Positions 43,392 through 52,103 of a DNA stretch of 64,000 bases are shown here, piece by piece (the stretch's first letter is position 1; the number at the start of each line of letters is the position of its first letter). A model generated the notes under the pieces. That model was given only the letters and a program-made list of their open reading frames with translations, was not told where the DNA came from and did not search any database. The stretch comes from Micromonospora trifolii (lineage in GTDB: Bacteria > Actinomycetota > Actinomycetes > Mycobacteriales > Micromonosporaceae), in the NCBI RefSeq assembly GCF_022229005.1, contig NZ_JAKKFD010000023.1, positions 1 through 64,000 on the forward strand, read 5' to 3'. The translations under genes were made by a program, and so were the position numbers.

Positions 43392-46300
43392 GTGGCCATC
43401 TCGGTGCACGTTCCGGTGCGGATCCGGGTGGACGCCCGGTCGCTGGCCGAACGCCCGGAGGCGGTGACCGACGCGCTCGGCGCGGCGCTGGCCCGCGCCC
43501 TGGAACGCTCCCGCCGCGAGGTCGTCGCGCCCCACGGCGGCTACCTGGAGGTACGCCCCAACGCGCCGACCTTCCTCTGGACCGGTGCGGACGGAGCGCG
43601 GGTGTCCCCGGACGACCGGCGGGCCGTCGAGGCCCGGCTGCGCCGGCGAATCGACGAGGTGGTGACCGTCGCGCGGCTGGACCCGGGGCTGCCGCCCGGG
43701 GTCGCCGTGCCGCTGAGCCAGCCGGCGGAGGAGCTGTTCGACAGGCAGCGGATGCGCCACCTGCTGGCCGTCTACCGGGTGCCGTCCTACGACGACGGTG
43801 GGGACGCCGCCGAGGTGCCGGTGGACAGCGACGAGCCGCCCCCGGTCACCCACCAGTGGCTGCTGCGGCCGGTCACCTACCTTGTCGGCCACTTCGCCGA
43901 ACTGGCCCGGGAGGCGGTACGCCAGCACGGCGGCCTGCCGTCGGGCACCCCGCAGGGGGTCATCGCCCGGGTCATCGACCCCACCGGCCGGCAGGTGTGG
44001 CTGGTCATGGTGACCACCACACCGCTGTCGTACCTGACCTTCGACACGTTCGGCGAGACGGTGTTCCGGGCCACCCCGCAGCCGCACTTCGAGGTGGAGG
44101 CGCGGGTGCCCAGCCCGCAGCCCGGGACTGTGGAGCGTCGGCCGGTCACCGACCGGGCCGGGCTGGTGGCCATGGTGGACGGTGAGCTCGGCGACGACAT
44201 TCGGCAGCGGCTGCGGACCGCCCAGCCGCGCGGCGAGACGACGAGCGTCGAGGAGTACCGCACGCAGATCGAGCGGGCGGTCGACGTGGAGGTGACCCGG
44301 CGGGTCGACGGGATCCTCGCCTCGGTGGGCGGGGCGCTGCCGACCAGCCTGGTCGTGGTCCGCGTCGGCGGGGTGTCGCTGCTGCTGGTGGGCACCGAGG
44401 AGACCGACGCCACGCTGCACTGGACCGGTACTGCCAACCTGTTGCCGATCAGCGTCGAGCAGCGCCCGGCGACGGCACCGGACCCGAACGCGCCACCCGG
44501 CGGTGGCATCGGTACCGGCACTGGCAGCGGCGCGGGCGGCGGGTCGGGCCCGGGCAGCGGGTCGGGCGGTGGCACCGGCAGTGGGCCGGGCGGCACCGGC
44601 GTCGGCGGCCCGGGCGCCGGTGGTGACGCCGGTGGCAGCGGCGGGGACGGCACCGGGAGCGCCCGGCGGGGCGGGTTCGTCTTCGACCCGAGCAGCCCCA
44701 GCGCCCCGCCCGGCGTGGAGGGTCGACGGTTTCCCGCCGTCGCCGGCGAGCACTCCGAGCTGCGGGCCTGCGCGCCGTTCAACGGCGAGCCGGAGCTGGC
44801 CGCGCTCGGCCCGGACGGCGACGAGTTGCGCCGGCTGATGGACGACATCGCGTTCCGGTTGCAGATGGGCGATCCGTGCCGCTACCCGGCGAACTTCTGC
44901 CTCCAGGCCGCCGCCATGCTGCGCGGCCGGGCCGCGGCGATCAGCCTGCTGGTGGGCTCCACCGAGCGGGAGGCGTTCACCCGACCCGTGCCGGAGGGCA
45001 GCGGCCGGCTCGGTCCGCTGGACTTCCGGCCGGTCGCCTCACCCGCCGTGCAGTTCCTGCGGCACCTGGCCGGGGTGGTGCCCCGACTGGACCGCCTCGC
45101 CCAGTTGGTGATGGACCGCTACAGCCGGCCCGAGCACTTCGCCCGGATCCAGGGTGGCTGGATCGACACGTCCGCGTCCTGGAACCTGCACTTCGTCCAG
45201 GCGTTCAGCCCCGCCGTCAAGGGCGCCGTCGGGCAGCTGTTCATGGTCGGCAACCAGGCCATGCTGGTGCAGCTGCTGCTCAGCTCGCGGGCCGGCATCG
45301 ACGCGCGGATCGCCCACTTCGACAGGTACGCGCCGATCTTCGAGCGGCTGATCGTCTCCCAGCTCACCGACTACGCCGAGCTTCAGGGGCTGCGCGAGCG
45401 GTTGCGCCGCCACGAGGCCGCCCGCTGGGTGTCCGCACACACCGACATCGGGGGCGGCACCCTCGCCACTGTGAGCATGGCCAACCCGTCCACCGCCTGG
45501 TACGGGGCCGCCCGGGCCATCTCCAGCGCCTTCCTCGCCACCGAGGCCGCCCTGAGCAGCCCCGGCGCGGCCGGCGAGATCGTCGAACAGGACGGCACCA
45601 CCCGGATCCGCGACTCGCACGCCGTGCTCTGGACCCTCGCCGAGATCGAACAGGCGCTGGTCATCCAACGCGGCGAGGCCGAGGGCATCGACCCGCTGGT
45701 CAAGCAGATCACCGACCTGCCCGACATGCTGGCCCGCTTCGCCGGCAACCGATCGGCGATTCGCGACGAGCTGTGGCGGGTGTTGCAGGACATGCGGCGC
45801 AACAACACCGAGATGCTCGGCCGCGCCCGCACCGACGCCCGGTTCGCCTTCCGGTCCAGCCGGATCAGCGAGCACATCCCGTCGGCGACCATCCCCCGTG
45901 GACGCTTCGCGCTCCAGGGCATCCATCTGGTCACCCACCAGCAGATCGGTGAGTTCTTCGGCGGCAACCTCTACTACGCCACAGGTATCGACGACCTGTT
46001 CGGCACCGAGCTGGGCCGCGAGGCGCTCAGCGCGTTCGCCGTCATGGTGGGAATCATCGCGCTGTCGCTGCTCTGCCCGCCGCTGGGCTTCGTGGTCGGG
46101 GTCGCCGTCGCCGCCGTGGACGTGGCACACGCCCACCAGCGCGAGCGCCTGTACGCCTCGATGCTCGACCCGGAGCTGGTGCTCACCCGTACCGAGGTCG
46201 AGGTCGAGCTGTTCGCCGCGTACCTCGGGTTGGCATTGTCGCTGATCCCGGAGGCCGGCACCATCGGCGGCGCGGCCGTGCGCGGCGGTCGGGTCGCGCT

Positions 46301-46604
46301 GCGCTTCGGCGTCCGCGCCGGGCTGCGCGCCGCCCGGGGGTACGTGGTGCGACGCGTCACCCGGCAGATCATCGAGGCCGCGTCCCGTGACCTGCTCCAG
46401 GGGTTCCTCACCGAGATCCTCCTCAACGAGGTGCTGGAACGGGTCGTGCAGAAGCTAATGGAGCCGGTGCTCGCGTACGTGGAGCGCGAGGCGATGCTCA
46501 GCGGCGCGGTCGGTGGCCCGGAAGGCGCCCGGTTCATCCTCATGGTGCTCGACTCCCCGGCCGGTGGCGCCGCCGGCCCGCGCGTCCCGGTGGTGCGGCA
46601 GTGA
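43392..46604 (+). CDS. Large protein with Gly-rich linker and C-terminal membrane segments (tape measure or effector)
   Basis: This 1070-residue protein has an N-terminal mixed domain (1-365), a glycine/serine-rich linker (369-423), an alpha-helical central part (430-870) and two hydrophobic stretches near the C-terminus (about 881-912 and 941-970) followed by basic helices. Its place after the tube gene is where a tape measure would be, and tape measures carry hydrophobic helices. The glycine linker and a pore-like C-terminus also fit a membrane-acting effector. I cannot decide. The next gene overlaps its stop by four bases. No known family is visible. Confidence 0.6.
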   Translation: MAISVHVPVRIRVDARSLAERPEAVTDALGAALARALERSRREVVAPHGGYLEVRPNAPTFLWTGADGARVSPDDRRAVEARLRRRIDEVVTVARLDPGLPPGVAVPLSQPAEELFDRQRMRHLLAVYRVPSYDDGGDAAEVPVDSDEPPPVTHQWLLRPVTYLVGHFAELAREAVRQHGGLPSGTPQGVIARVIDPTGRQVWLVMVTTTPLSYLTFDTFGETVFRATPQPHFEVEARVPSPQPGTVERRPVTDRAGLVAMVDGELGDDIRQRLRTAQPRGETTSVEEYRTQIERAVDVEVTRRVDGILASVGGALPTSLVVVRVGGVSLLLVGTEETDATLHWTGTANLLPISVEQRPATAPDPNAPPGGGIGTGTGSGAGGGSGPGSGSGGGTGSGPGGTGVGGPGAGGDAGGSGGDGTGSARRGGFVFDPSSPSAPPGVEGRRFPAVAGEHSELRACAPFNGEPELAALGPDGDELRRLMDDIAFRLQMGDPCRYPANFCLQAAAMLRGRAAAISLLVGSTEREAFTRPVPEGSGRLGPLDFRPVASPAVQFLRHLAGVVPRLDRLAQLVMDRYSRPEHFARIQGGWIDTSASWNLHFVQAFSPAVKGAVGQLFMVGNQAMLVQLLLSSRAGIDARIAHFDRYAPIFERLIVSQLTDYAELQGLRERLRRHEAARWVSAHTDIGGGTLATVSMANPSTAWYGAARAISSAFLATEAALSSPGAAGEIVEQDGTTRIRDSHAVLWTLAEIEQALVIQRGEAEGIDPLVKQITDLPDMLARFAGNRSAIRDELWRVLQDMRRNNTEMLGRARTDARFAFRSSRISEHIPSATIPRGRFALQGIHLVTHQQIGEFFGGNLYYATGIDDLFGTELGREALSAFAVMVGIIALSLLCPPLGFVVGVAVAAVDVAHAHQRERLYASMLDPELVLTRTEVEVELFAAYLGLALSLIPEAGTIGGAAVRGGRVALRFGVRAGLRAARGYVVRRVTRQIIEAASRDLLQGFLTEILLNEVLERVVQKLMEPVLAYVEREAMLSGAVGGPEGARFILMVLDSPAGGAAGPRVPVVRQ

Positions 46605-48079
46605 CCGGGCCGCGCCGGTTCCGCGCCGGCCGGTTCCTCGACGCCGCCGCCGTACACGCGGCCGCCGACGCCAACCCGCGGCTGCGGCAGTTCATCCGGA
46701 CCGTGGCCGCGCACAGCGAGGCCGGCGAGGTGCGCTCGCGGCGGCTGCTGGAACATCTCATCCGCCGCGTCGTCGACGACGTCGGCGACCTGCACCTGGG
46801 CAACGCGCTGAACCGTCTGGAACGCATCGCCGTGCTGCGGGACAACATCGCCGCGATCCTGGACCACGTGCTGGAGGGCGGCACCCTGCCCGAGGGCGTG
46901 CGGGTGGCCACCCTCGGCGAGTACTTCGACCAGCTGAACACCGAGATGCGTGAGCTGAGCCGACCCCGCGACGGCATCGTGGGAGACGCGCCGCTGCGGC
47001 TGGCCGACGACTCCGCCGCGTACGCCGACTCGCTGCTGCGCGAGTTCGACGCCGGCGGCGGAGCGGCCGGCCGGCACGTCGAGCCCGCCGCGATCGTCGG
47101 CGACGCGTTCCGGGCCATGCCGGCGGACCGGCAGGCCGCGTTGCGCCGCGCCGCCGAGCTGGAACCGGCCGCGCTCTGGCGCGCGGTGGCCGCCGAGAGC
47201 GAGGGCGGCAAGCGGGCCGCCGTCGCCGACCTGGAGACCCGCCTCGGTGGCCGGCTCAGCCCCGACGAGGTGACCCGGCTGCGCGCCGCCGTCGACGACC
47301 TGGGTCGGGCCCGCTCCCGCGGTCTGCAGATGAGCGAGGCCCGGCTCGCCGACGCCCTCGCCCGGATCGGCGACCCGGACCTGCGGGCGGTGGTGGCCGG
47401 CGGCGACGTCTGGCTCACCCAACAGCTCGCCGTGCACAACCCGGAGGCCCTGACCACCCTGTGGCGGCGCTTCCGCGACCGGGGCGGACGCGCCGACGAC
47501 GGCCCCGGCTTCCGTGCCTACCTGCGCCACGACATGGTCACCTACGGGCGGGGCGTGCTCGGCGAGTACAGCGCGGCGTTCTCGGTGAGCAGCATCGAGC
47601 TGTTCCTGAAGGGACCGGACGCCAACGTCAAGGTCGCCGGCACCGACCTGGTCGGCATCGGACACGACGGCTGGGTGTGGCTGATCGACGACAAGTCGCA
47701 CCGGGCCGCCAGCGTCGGCGGGGTCAGCGCGCTCACCGACAACCTGGTGACCAACCTGCGCCGCGACGCGGCTGACTTCCGCGACGCCATCGCCCGGCTG
47801 CACCGCGACGACCCCGGCTTCACCCCCGACCCGCGCATCCTCGACGCCATCTCCCGGATGGAGGACGCCGCCGCCGAGATCGAGCGGATCAACCGGCGCG
47901 GCTCCGCGGCCACCCGGCCCGCGCGGATCAGCGCCGCACTGGAGGCCCGCCGCCTGCGGCTGCGGGTCTCCAGCGCCGCCGGCGAGGTCCGCGAGATCAC
48001 CCAGGCACTGCGCGACCTGGGCCTGGCCGTCGAATCCACCGGTACGCCGGTGCCGCTGCCACCCACCGGAGGGCGCTGA
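46601..48079 (+). CDS. Putative PD-(D/E)XK nuclease, candidate injection-system cargo
   Basis: This 492-residue protein is mostly helical for its first 320 residues. Residues about 321-366 then read GEYSAAFSVSSIELF, VKVAGTDLVGIG and WVWLIDDKSHR. This matches a PD-(D/E)XK nuclease core: Glu about 322, Asp349 (GTD) and Asp363-x-Lys365. Helices follow to the end. Its start overlaps the preceding gene by four bases, so the two are translationally coupled. A nuclease inside a tail locus suggests loaded cargo; no dedicated immunity protein is recognisable next to it. A structural role cannot be excluded. Confidence 0.6.
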   Translation: MTGPRRFRAGRFLDAAAVHAAADANPRLRQFIRTVAAHSEAGEVRSRRLLEHLIRRVVDDVGDLHLGNALNRLERIAVLRDNIAAILDHVLEGGTLPEGVRVATLGEYFDQLNTEMRELSRPRDGIVGDAPLRLADDSAAYADSLLREFDAGGGAAGRHVEPAAIVGDAFRAMPADRQAALRRAAELEPAALWRAVAAESEGGKRAAVADLETRLGGRLSPDEVTRLRAAVDDLGRARSRGLQMSEARLADALARIGDPDLRAVVAGGDVWLTQQLAVHNPEALTTLWRRFRDRGGRADDGPGFRAYLRHDMVTYGRGVLGEYSAAFSVSSIELFLKGPDANVKVAGTDLVGIGHDGWVWLIDDKSHRAASVGGVSALTDNLVTNLRRDAADFRDAIARLHRDDPGFTPDPRILDAISRMEDAAAEIERINRRGSAATRPARISAALEARRLRLRVSSAAGEVREITQALRDLGLAVESTGTPVPLPPTGGR

Positions 48080-48081
48080 GC

Positions 48082-48582
48082 ATGGCCATCACCAGCAGCT
48101 TCATGCGGTACGGCACTGTGCCGTCCGCGATCATCAGCGACGGGATCCTGCCCATCCCGCTCTGGGCGGTCACCGCCATCTCGCTGACCGAGACGTACCA
48201 CCTGCCGCCGATCGGCTCCACCGCGCACAAGGCGATCGTGGCCACCCACGACGACACCATCACCCTGACCGGGGTGCTGGTCGGCGCGGAGCGCTACGCG
48301 TGGAAGTTCGCCCTGGAGACGATGGCCGAGGCGAGCAAACGCGGCACCGCTCTCGCGGCGTACTCCGGGGGGAAGTTCGGCGGGCTGATCCTGGTCACCT
48401 CGATGACCATCCGCACCGACATGCAGGTGCAGTCGTTGACCTTCAACGCCTCGGCCGCCCGTCGCGATGTCCTGGACACCACCATCACCCTCGTCCACGT
48501 GCCCCGTCCCAGCCTGCTCGGCAAGCTGCTCGACGTGGCCAGCATCGGAGTCGGCGCCCTCGCCGACGGGTTGGGAAACTGA
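48082..48582 (+). CDS. Baseplate/hub-associated protein
   Basis: This 166-residue protein has a beta-rich middle (DTITLTGVLVGAERYAWKFALE, GGLILVTSMTIRTDMQVQSL) and a hydrophobic C-terminal helix (LLDVASIGVGALADGL). Size and position before the spike resemble gpU/hub-type ring proteins, but no close family is visible. It starts two bases after the nuclease-like gene and ends overlapping the next gene by one base (TGATG). Confidence 0.55.
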   Translation: MAITSSFMRYGTVPSAIISDGILPIPLWAVTAISLTETYHLPPIGSTAHKAIVATHDDTITLTGVLVGAERYAWKFALETMAEASKRGTALAAYSGGKFGGLILVTSMTIRTDMQVQSLTFNASAARRDVLDTTITLVHVPRPSLLGKLLDVASIGVGALADGLGN

Positions 48583-49232
48583 TGCCGCCGTTCCCGATCG
48601 ATCGTTACCTGCTGCCGGAGACACCCGTCGAGGTGCCCGACGGGTTCACCGAGGTGCGGCAGAGCCTCACCGCCGGTCTCCCGCACCGCGTCGAGTTGGG
48701 CGCCGGTGTGCACGCGGTGCTCATCCTGCCGACCGGCCTGGCCCGGCAGTGGCTGCACACCGACCCCCTCGCAGTGGTCAGCACCTCCGCCGACGACCTG
48801 GCGCCCCGGCCCGCGCCTCCGGCCACTCCCCGGCCACCCGTCCTGGTCGGCCGGGTGCCGCTGCGCCTCGTCGTCCGCCAGGGCACCCGGATCCTCGGCT
48901 CGGTGCCGCTCGCCGCCGGTCTGCGTCGGGTCTGCCCGGACGCGGGTCCATCGTCCGACGCCGGGGTCGGAGCCCCGGTCGCCGTGGAGTTGCTGGTGCT
49001 GACCTGGCTGCTGCACGCCGGCACGGTCCGCGGCTCCGGCGACTACGGCTCGTCCATCGCGCTGGCCTGGCGTCGGGCCGACCGCGCCGTGGACCAGTTC
49101 GGGCCACCGCCGATCAACGAGTTCGTCTGGCGTCGCCGCCCACCCGCGCAGCGCGTCGAGTCCGAGCTGGGCCCCGCCCGGCTGCGCTACCGCTACCTGC
49201 TCGACAAGAAGCTGCGGAGGGTGCTGCGATGA
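48582..49232 (+). CDS. Unknown baseplate-locus protein
   Basis: This 216-residue protein starts PIDRYLLPETPVEVPDGFTE and has a proline-rich linker (RPAPPATPRPPVLVG) and a basic C-terminus (YRYLLDKKLRRVLR). It lies between the hub-like and spike genes, where many systems encode a LysM-type hub adaptor; no LysM motif is visible. It overlaps the previous stop by one base and the spike start by four. Confidence 0.5.
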   Translation: MPPFPIDRYLLPETPVEVPDGFTEVRQSLTAGLPHRVELGAGVHAVLILPTGLARQWLHTDPLAVVSTSADDLAPRPAPPATPRPPVLVGRVPLRLVVRQGTRILGSVPLAAGLRRVCPDAGPSSDAGVGAPVAVELLVLTWLLHAGTVRGSGDYGSSIALAWRRADRAVDQFGPPPINEFVWRRRPPAQRVESELGPARLRYRYLLDKKLRRVLR

Positions 49233-51256
49233 CGCTCACGCCGTTCCAGACCGGCCAGGTACGCCAGGGCGCGGTCGGCAACGACGCCGGCTGGACCGTG
49301 ACGTTCCATCGGGAGACCCCGACCGGGCTCAGCCAGGACGCCACGCTCACCCTGTCCAGCGCCGACTACTACGCGGCCATCGACGCCGCGCTGCCCGACG
49401 GGTTGGGTCCCGGCGCGTACACGATCACCGTGCAGGGGCTGATCGACGAGCACTTCGCCGCGCTGCGCACCGCCGAGGGGCAACCGCCGCTGGTGGCGAA
49501 GCTGCACCTGTACTGGCGCGACGCGAACACCTCGGTCGGCGCGTTCTTCACCAACCTGGTCGGCGTCAACGCCGGCCCGACTCCGGCCGAGCTGACCCAG
49601 GCGCTGGTCGCCGTGCTGCGGGTGACCAAGGTGCGTCGGCTCACCGGGGAGCGGACCTACGACACCGAGTTGACGCTCGTCGAGCAGGCGTACGCCCGCC
49701 TCGGTCAGCGGGTCGCGGAGCGGTTCGAGGCGGCCACCTTCACCGCCGCCATCCGGGCCGTCGCCGAACGAACCAGTGTGGACATCGCGACCTGGGGCGG
49801 CAACCCGGACGGCACGATGACCCGGGGGTCCAGCGAGGCGGCCGGCGACGAGCGGGTGGCCTTCGGCGCGGGCCTGCTCTACCGCGCCGCCTTGGAGCGG
49901 ATCGGCGGCGCGTTGCAGCAGTCGCTCAACGCGTACGGGCGGGGGATGCTGCTGATCCGCGACGGCACCGTGCACGTCGGCAAGCGGCCAATCCCGTACC
50001 CGGAGGGGGAGCCGAAGCCGCTGACCCTCGCCACCGGCCTGCTGGCCTGCACCGAGAACGGCAGCCAGGACACCGATCCGTACGCGGCCACCGAGTCCGG
50101 CGGCACCGTGGCACCGCGCCGTCGGGCGTGGGCGCTGACCCTCAAGGGCCGCCCCGACCTGAAGCCCGGCGACCTGGTGTGCTTCGACCCGCCGGCGGTG
50201 GACGAGGCCACCACGCTGGGCAGCGTCGGCGCGGCGCTGCTCGGCTCGTTCGCGGCGCCGTTCGCCCCGTCGACCGGGGAGTTGGGAGCGGGAGCGAAGC
50301 TGCTCTACCTCAGCGCCGCCCGGCACACCCTGTCGCGTACCGCCGGTTTCGTCACTGTGGTGCAGGGCGTCGAGGTCACCTCTGGCGCCCAGGCGTGGGA
50401 CAGCTGGAGCGACGCCTCCGGCGTGGGCACCGCCGAGCCGGCCGCCCCGGCGTCGTCGCCCGGGGTGGCCGCCGCCGAGGCGGTGCGGCGGGCGGCCCGC
50501 GCCGCCCGGGGTGAGACGCGTGGCCTGGAGATCGGCGAGGTACGCGCGGCAGCCACCAACGCCACTGGCGCGGTCGAGCCACCGGCGCAGACCGAGACGG
50601 TGTGGGAGGGGCTGGCCCGCCCGGACGGTCGCCCTAACGGCGCCCGCCGCCTGCCGGTACGCCGGGAGCAGCCCGCGCCACTGCCCGGGGTGACCTACCT
50701 GACCCCGTTCGCCTGGGGCGGTTGCGGGCTCATCCTGCCCCGCTACCCGGGCACCCGGGTGGCGCTGGCCTACCGCAACGGCGCGCCCGACGACCCGGTG
50801 GAGGTGGGCGCGCTCTGGCCGACCGGGCACGCCCCGGTGTCGCAGCCGGGGGACTGGTGGCTGTCCCTGCCGGTCGGGGTTGCCAGCAACAGCCGCTCGT
50901 CGATCGGCGACACGGTGGTGCCCGCCGACCACGACGGCAAGGTGGCGCACGACCTGACCGACGGCGACGGCAACCGGGTCATCGAGCTGGGCGAGTTGAC
51001 AGTGCGGGTGGGCCGGGCCCAGTTGCAGGGTCGCGGTCAGCGCCCGGCCCGCGCGGAGGAAGCCGACAGCATCACCATCGAGCACGCCGCCGGTGGCTCG
51101 TCGATCGTGATGAAGCAGGACGGCTCGATCACCATCACCGCCAACCGGATCGACCTGGACGCGGGCAACGGCGCGGTGAACATCAGCGGCGGCACCGTCA
51201 ACATCGCCGCCGACGACGTCGACGTCCAGGTCGACAACGCGATGAACGTCCACTGA
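49229..51256 (+). CDS. VgrG/gp5-like central spike protein
   Basis: This 675-residue protein has gp27-like N-terminal and central parts. It then has an OB-fold with the gp5/gpV signature LILPRYPGTRVALAYRNGAP followed by VEVGALWP (about 510-535). The C-terminus, SIVMKQDGSITITANRIDLD and then VNISGGTVNIAADDVDVQVD, is the repetitive strand pattern of a beta-helical needle. It would form the trimeric spike under the tube and carries the PAAR-like tip encoded next. The start ATG 49229 overlaps the previous stop. Confidence 0.88.
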   Translation: MTLTPFQTGQVRQGAVGNDAGWTVTFHRETPTGLSQDATLTLSSADYYAAIDAALPDGLGPGAYTITVQGLIDEHFAALRTAEGQPPLVAKLHLYWRDANTSVGAFFTNLVGVNAGPTPAELTQALVAVLRVTKVRRLTGERTYDTELTLVEQAYARLGQRVAERFEAATFTAAIRAVAERTSVDIATWGGNPDGTMTRGSSEAAGDERVAFGAGLLYRAALERIGGALQQSLNAYGRGMLLIRDGTVHVGKRPIPYPEGEPKPLTLATGLLACTENGSQDTDPYAATESGGTVAPRRRAWALTLKGRPDLKPGDLVCFDPPAVDEATTLGSVGAALLGSFAAPFAPSTGELGAGAKLLYLSAARHTLSRTAGFVTVVQGVEVTSGAQAWDSWSDASGVGTAEPAAPASSPGVAAAEAVRRAARAARGETRGLEIGEVRAAATNATGAVEPPAQTETVWEGLARPDGRPNGARRLPVRREQPAPLPGVTYLTPFAWGGCGLILPRYPGTRVALAYRNGAPDDPVEVGALWPTGHAPVSQPGDWWLSLPVGVASNSRSSIGDTVVPADHDGKVAHDLTDGDGNRVIELGELTVRVGRAQLQGRGQRPARAEEADSITIEHAAGGSSIVMKQDGSITITANRIDLDAGNGAVNISGGTVNIAADDVDVQVDNAMNVH

Positions 51257-51268
51257 GGAGCAGCTGAC

Positions 51269-51592
51269 ATGGCTTTCGTGCTCACCACGTCGAGCGACGT
51301 GCACTGCCCCAACCAGGGGAAGGTCACCCCGGCCGGGCAGAGCAAGCTGACCGTCGACGACGTCGCGGTGACCCGCCCGGACGGGATCAGCGGCAAGTCG
51401 GTGGCCGGGTGCACCATCACCACCAGCAACTCCACCAAGCAGTGCAGCACGGTGACCACGGCGACCGGTGCCGCCAGCAAGCTCACTGTCGGCGGGTCCG
51501 GGGTGGCCCTGGACTCGCTCAGCGGCGCCACCGACGGCTCCAGCCCCGGGCTGTCCGCCAGTGCCGGGCAGAGCAAGCTGAAGGCGGTCTGA
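51269..51592 (+). CDS. PAAR-like spike-tip protein
   Basis: This 107-residue protein resembles the PAAR-like tip proteins of actinobacterial tail systems: MAFVLTTSSDVHCPNQGKVT, then SGKSVAGCTIT, STKQCST and a repeated KLTV/GQSKL beta pattern. Cys and His residues (HC, AGC, QC) may bind a metal at the tip. It follows the spike gene with a GAGGAG ribosome site and would sharpen the spike. Confidence 0.72.
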   Translation: MAFVLTTSSDVHCPNQGKVTPAGQSKLTVDDVAVTRPDGISGKSVAGCTITTSNSTKQCSTVTTATGAASKLTVGGSGVALDSLSGATDGSSPGLSASAGQSKLKAV

Positions 51593-51593
51593 G

Positions 51594-52103
51594 GTGGACC
51601 GGACCGAGCGTGAACGGCAGGCCGCCCAGCGCCGCTACCTCGGCTGGGGCCTCGCCTTCGAAAGCACAATGCCGGGCGTGGACCTGGCCCGCGACGTCGT
51701 CTTCGACGACGGCCCGAACGGCCGGGTGCTGGCCGTCGTCGCCGGCACCGAGAACGTGGCCCAGAGCCTCGCGGTGGCGCTGACCACGCTGCGCGGCTCG
51801 AACGTCTTCGACGCCACGTTCGGCTTCGACGGCCTCAACGCCCTCGCCGAGCAGATCGAGCCGAACCTGATCCGCGAACAGGTGCGCATCGGCATCATCA
51901 CCCTGCTCGACCGCGACCCCCGGGTCCGCAAGATCGTCGACGTCAACCTCGACGACGGGCGACTGGGCGTCGGTGCGACCGGCGCCGACGACGCCGCCGG
52001 GGCGGCGCTGCGCTCGTCTCGCACCCTCCAGGTGCAGGTCCAGTTCGAAACCATCACCGACGACCGGCTCTCGGTGCATCTCGGGGAGCTGCCCAGTGTC
52101 TGA
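51594..52103 (+). CDS. gp25-like baseplate wedge protein
   Basis: This 169-residue protein (GTG start) has a gp25-type pattern: AQSLAVALTTLRGSNVFDATFGF, then IREQVRIGIITLLDRDPRVR and a terminal beta segment (TLQVQVQFETITDDRLSVHL). gp25-like proteins link baseplate to sheath and nucleate contraction. It overlaps the next gene by eight bases. Confidence 0.78.
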   Translation: MDRTERERQAAQRRYLGWGLAFESTMPGVDLARDVVFDDGPNGRVLAVVAGTENVAQSLAVALTTLRGSNVFDATFGFDGLNALAEQIEPNLIREQVRIGIITLLDRDPRVRKIVDVNLDDGRLGVGATGADDAAGAALRSSRTLQVQVQFETITDDRLSVHLGELPSV

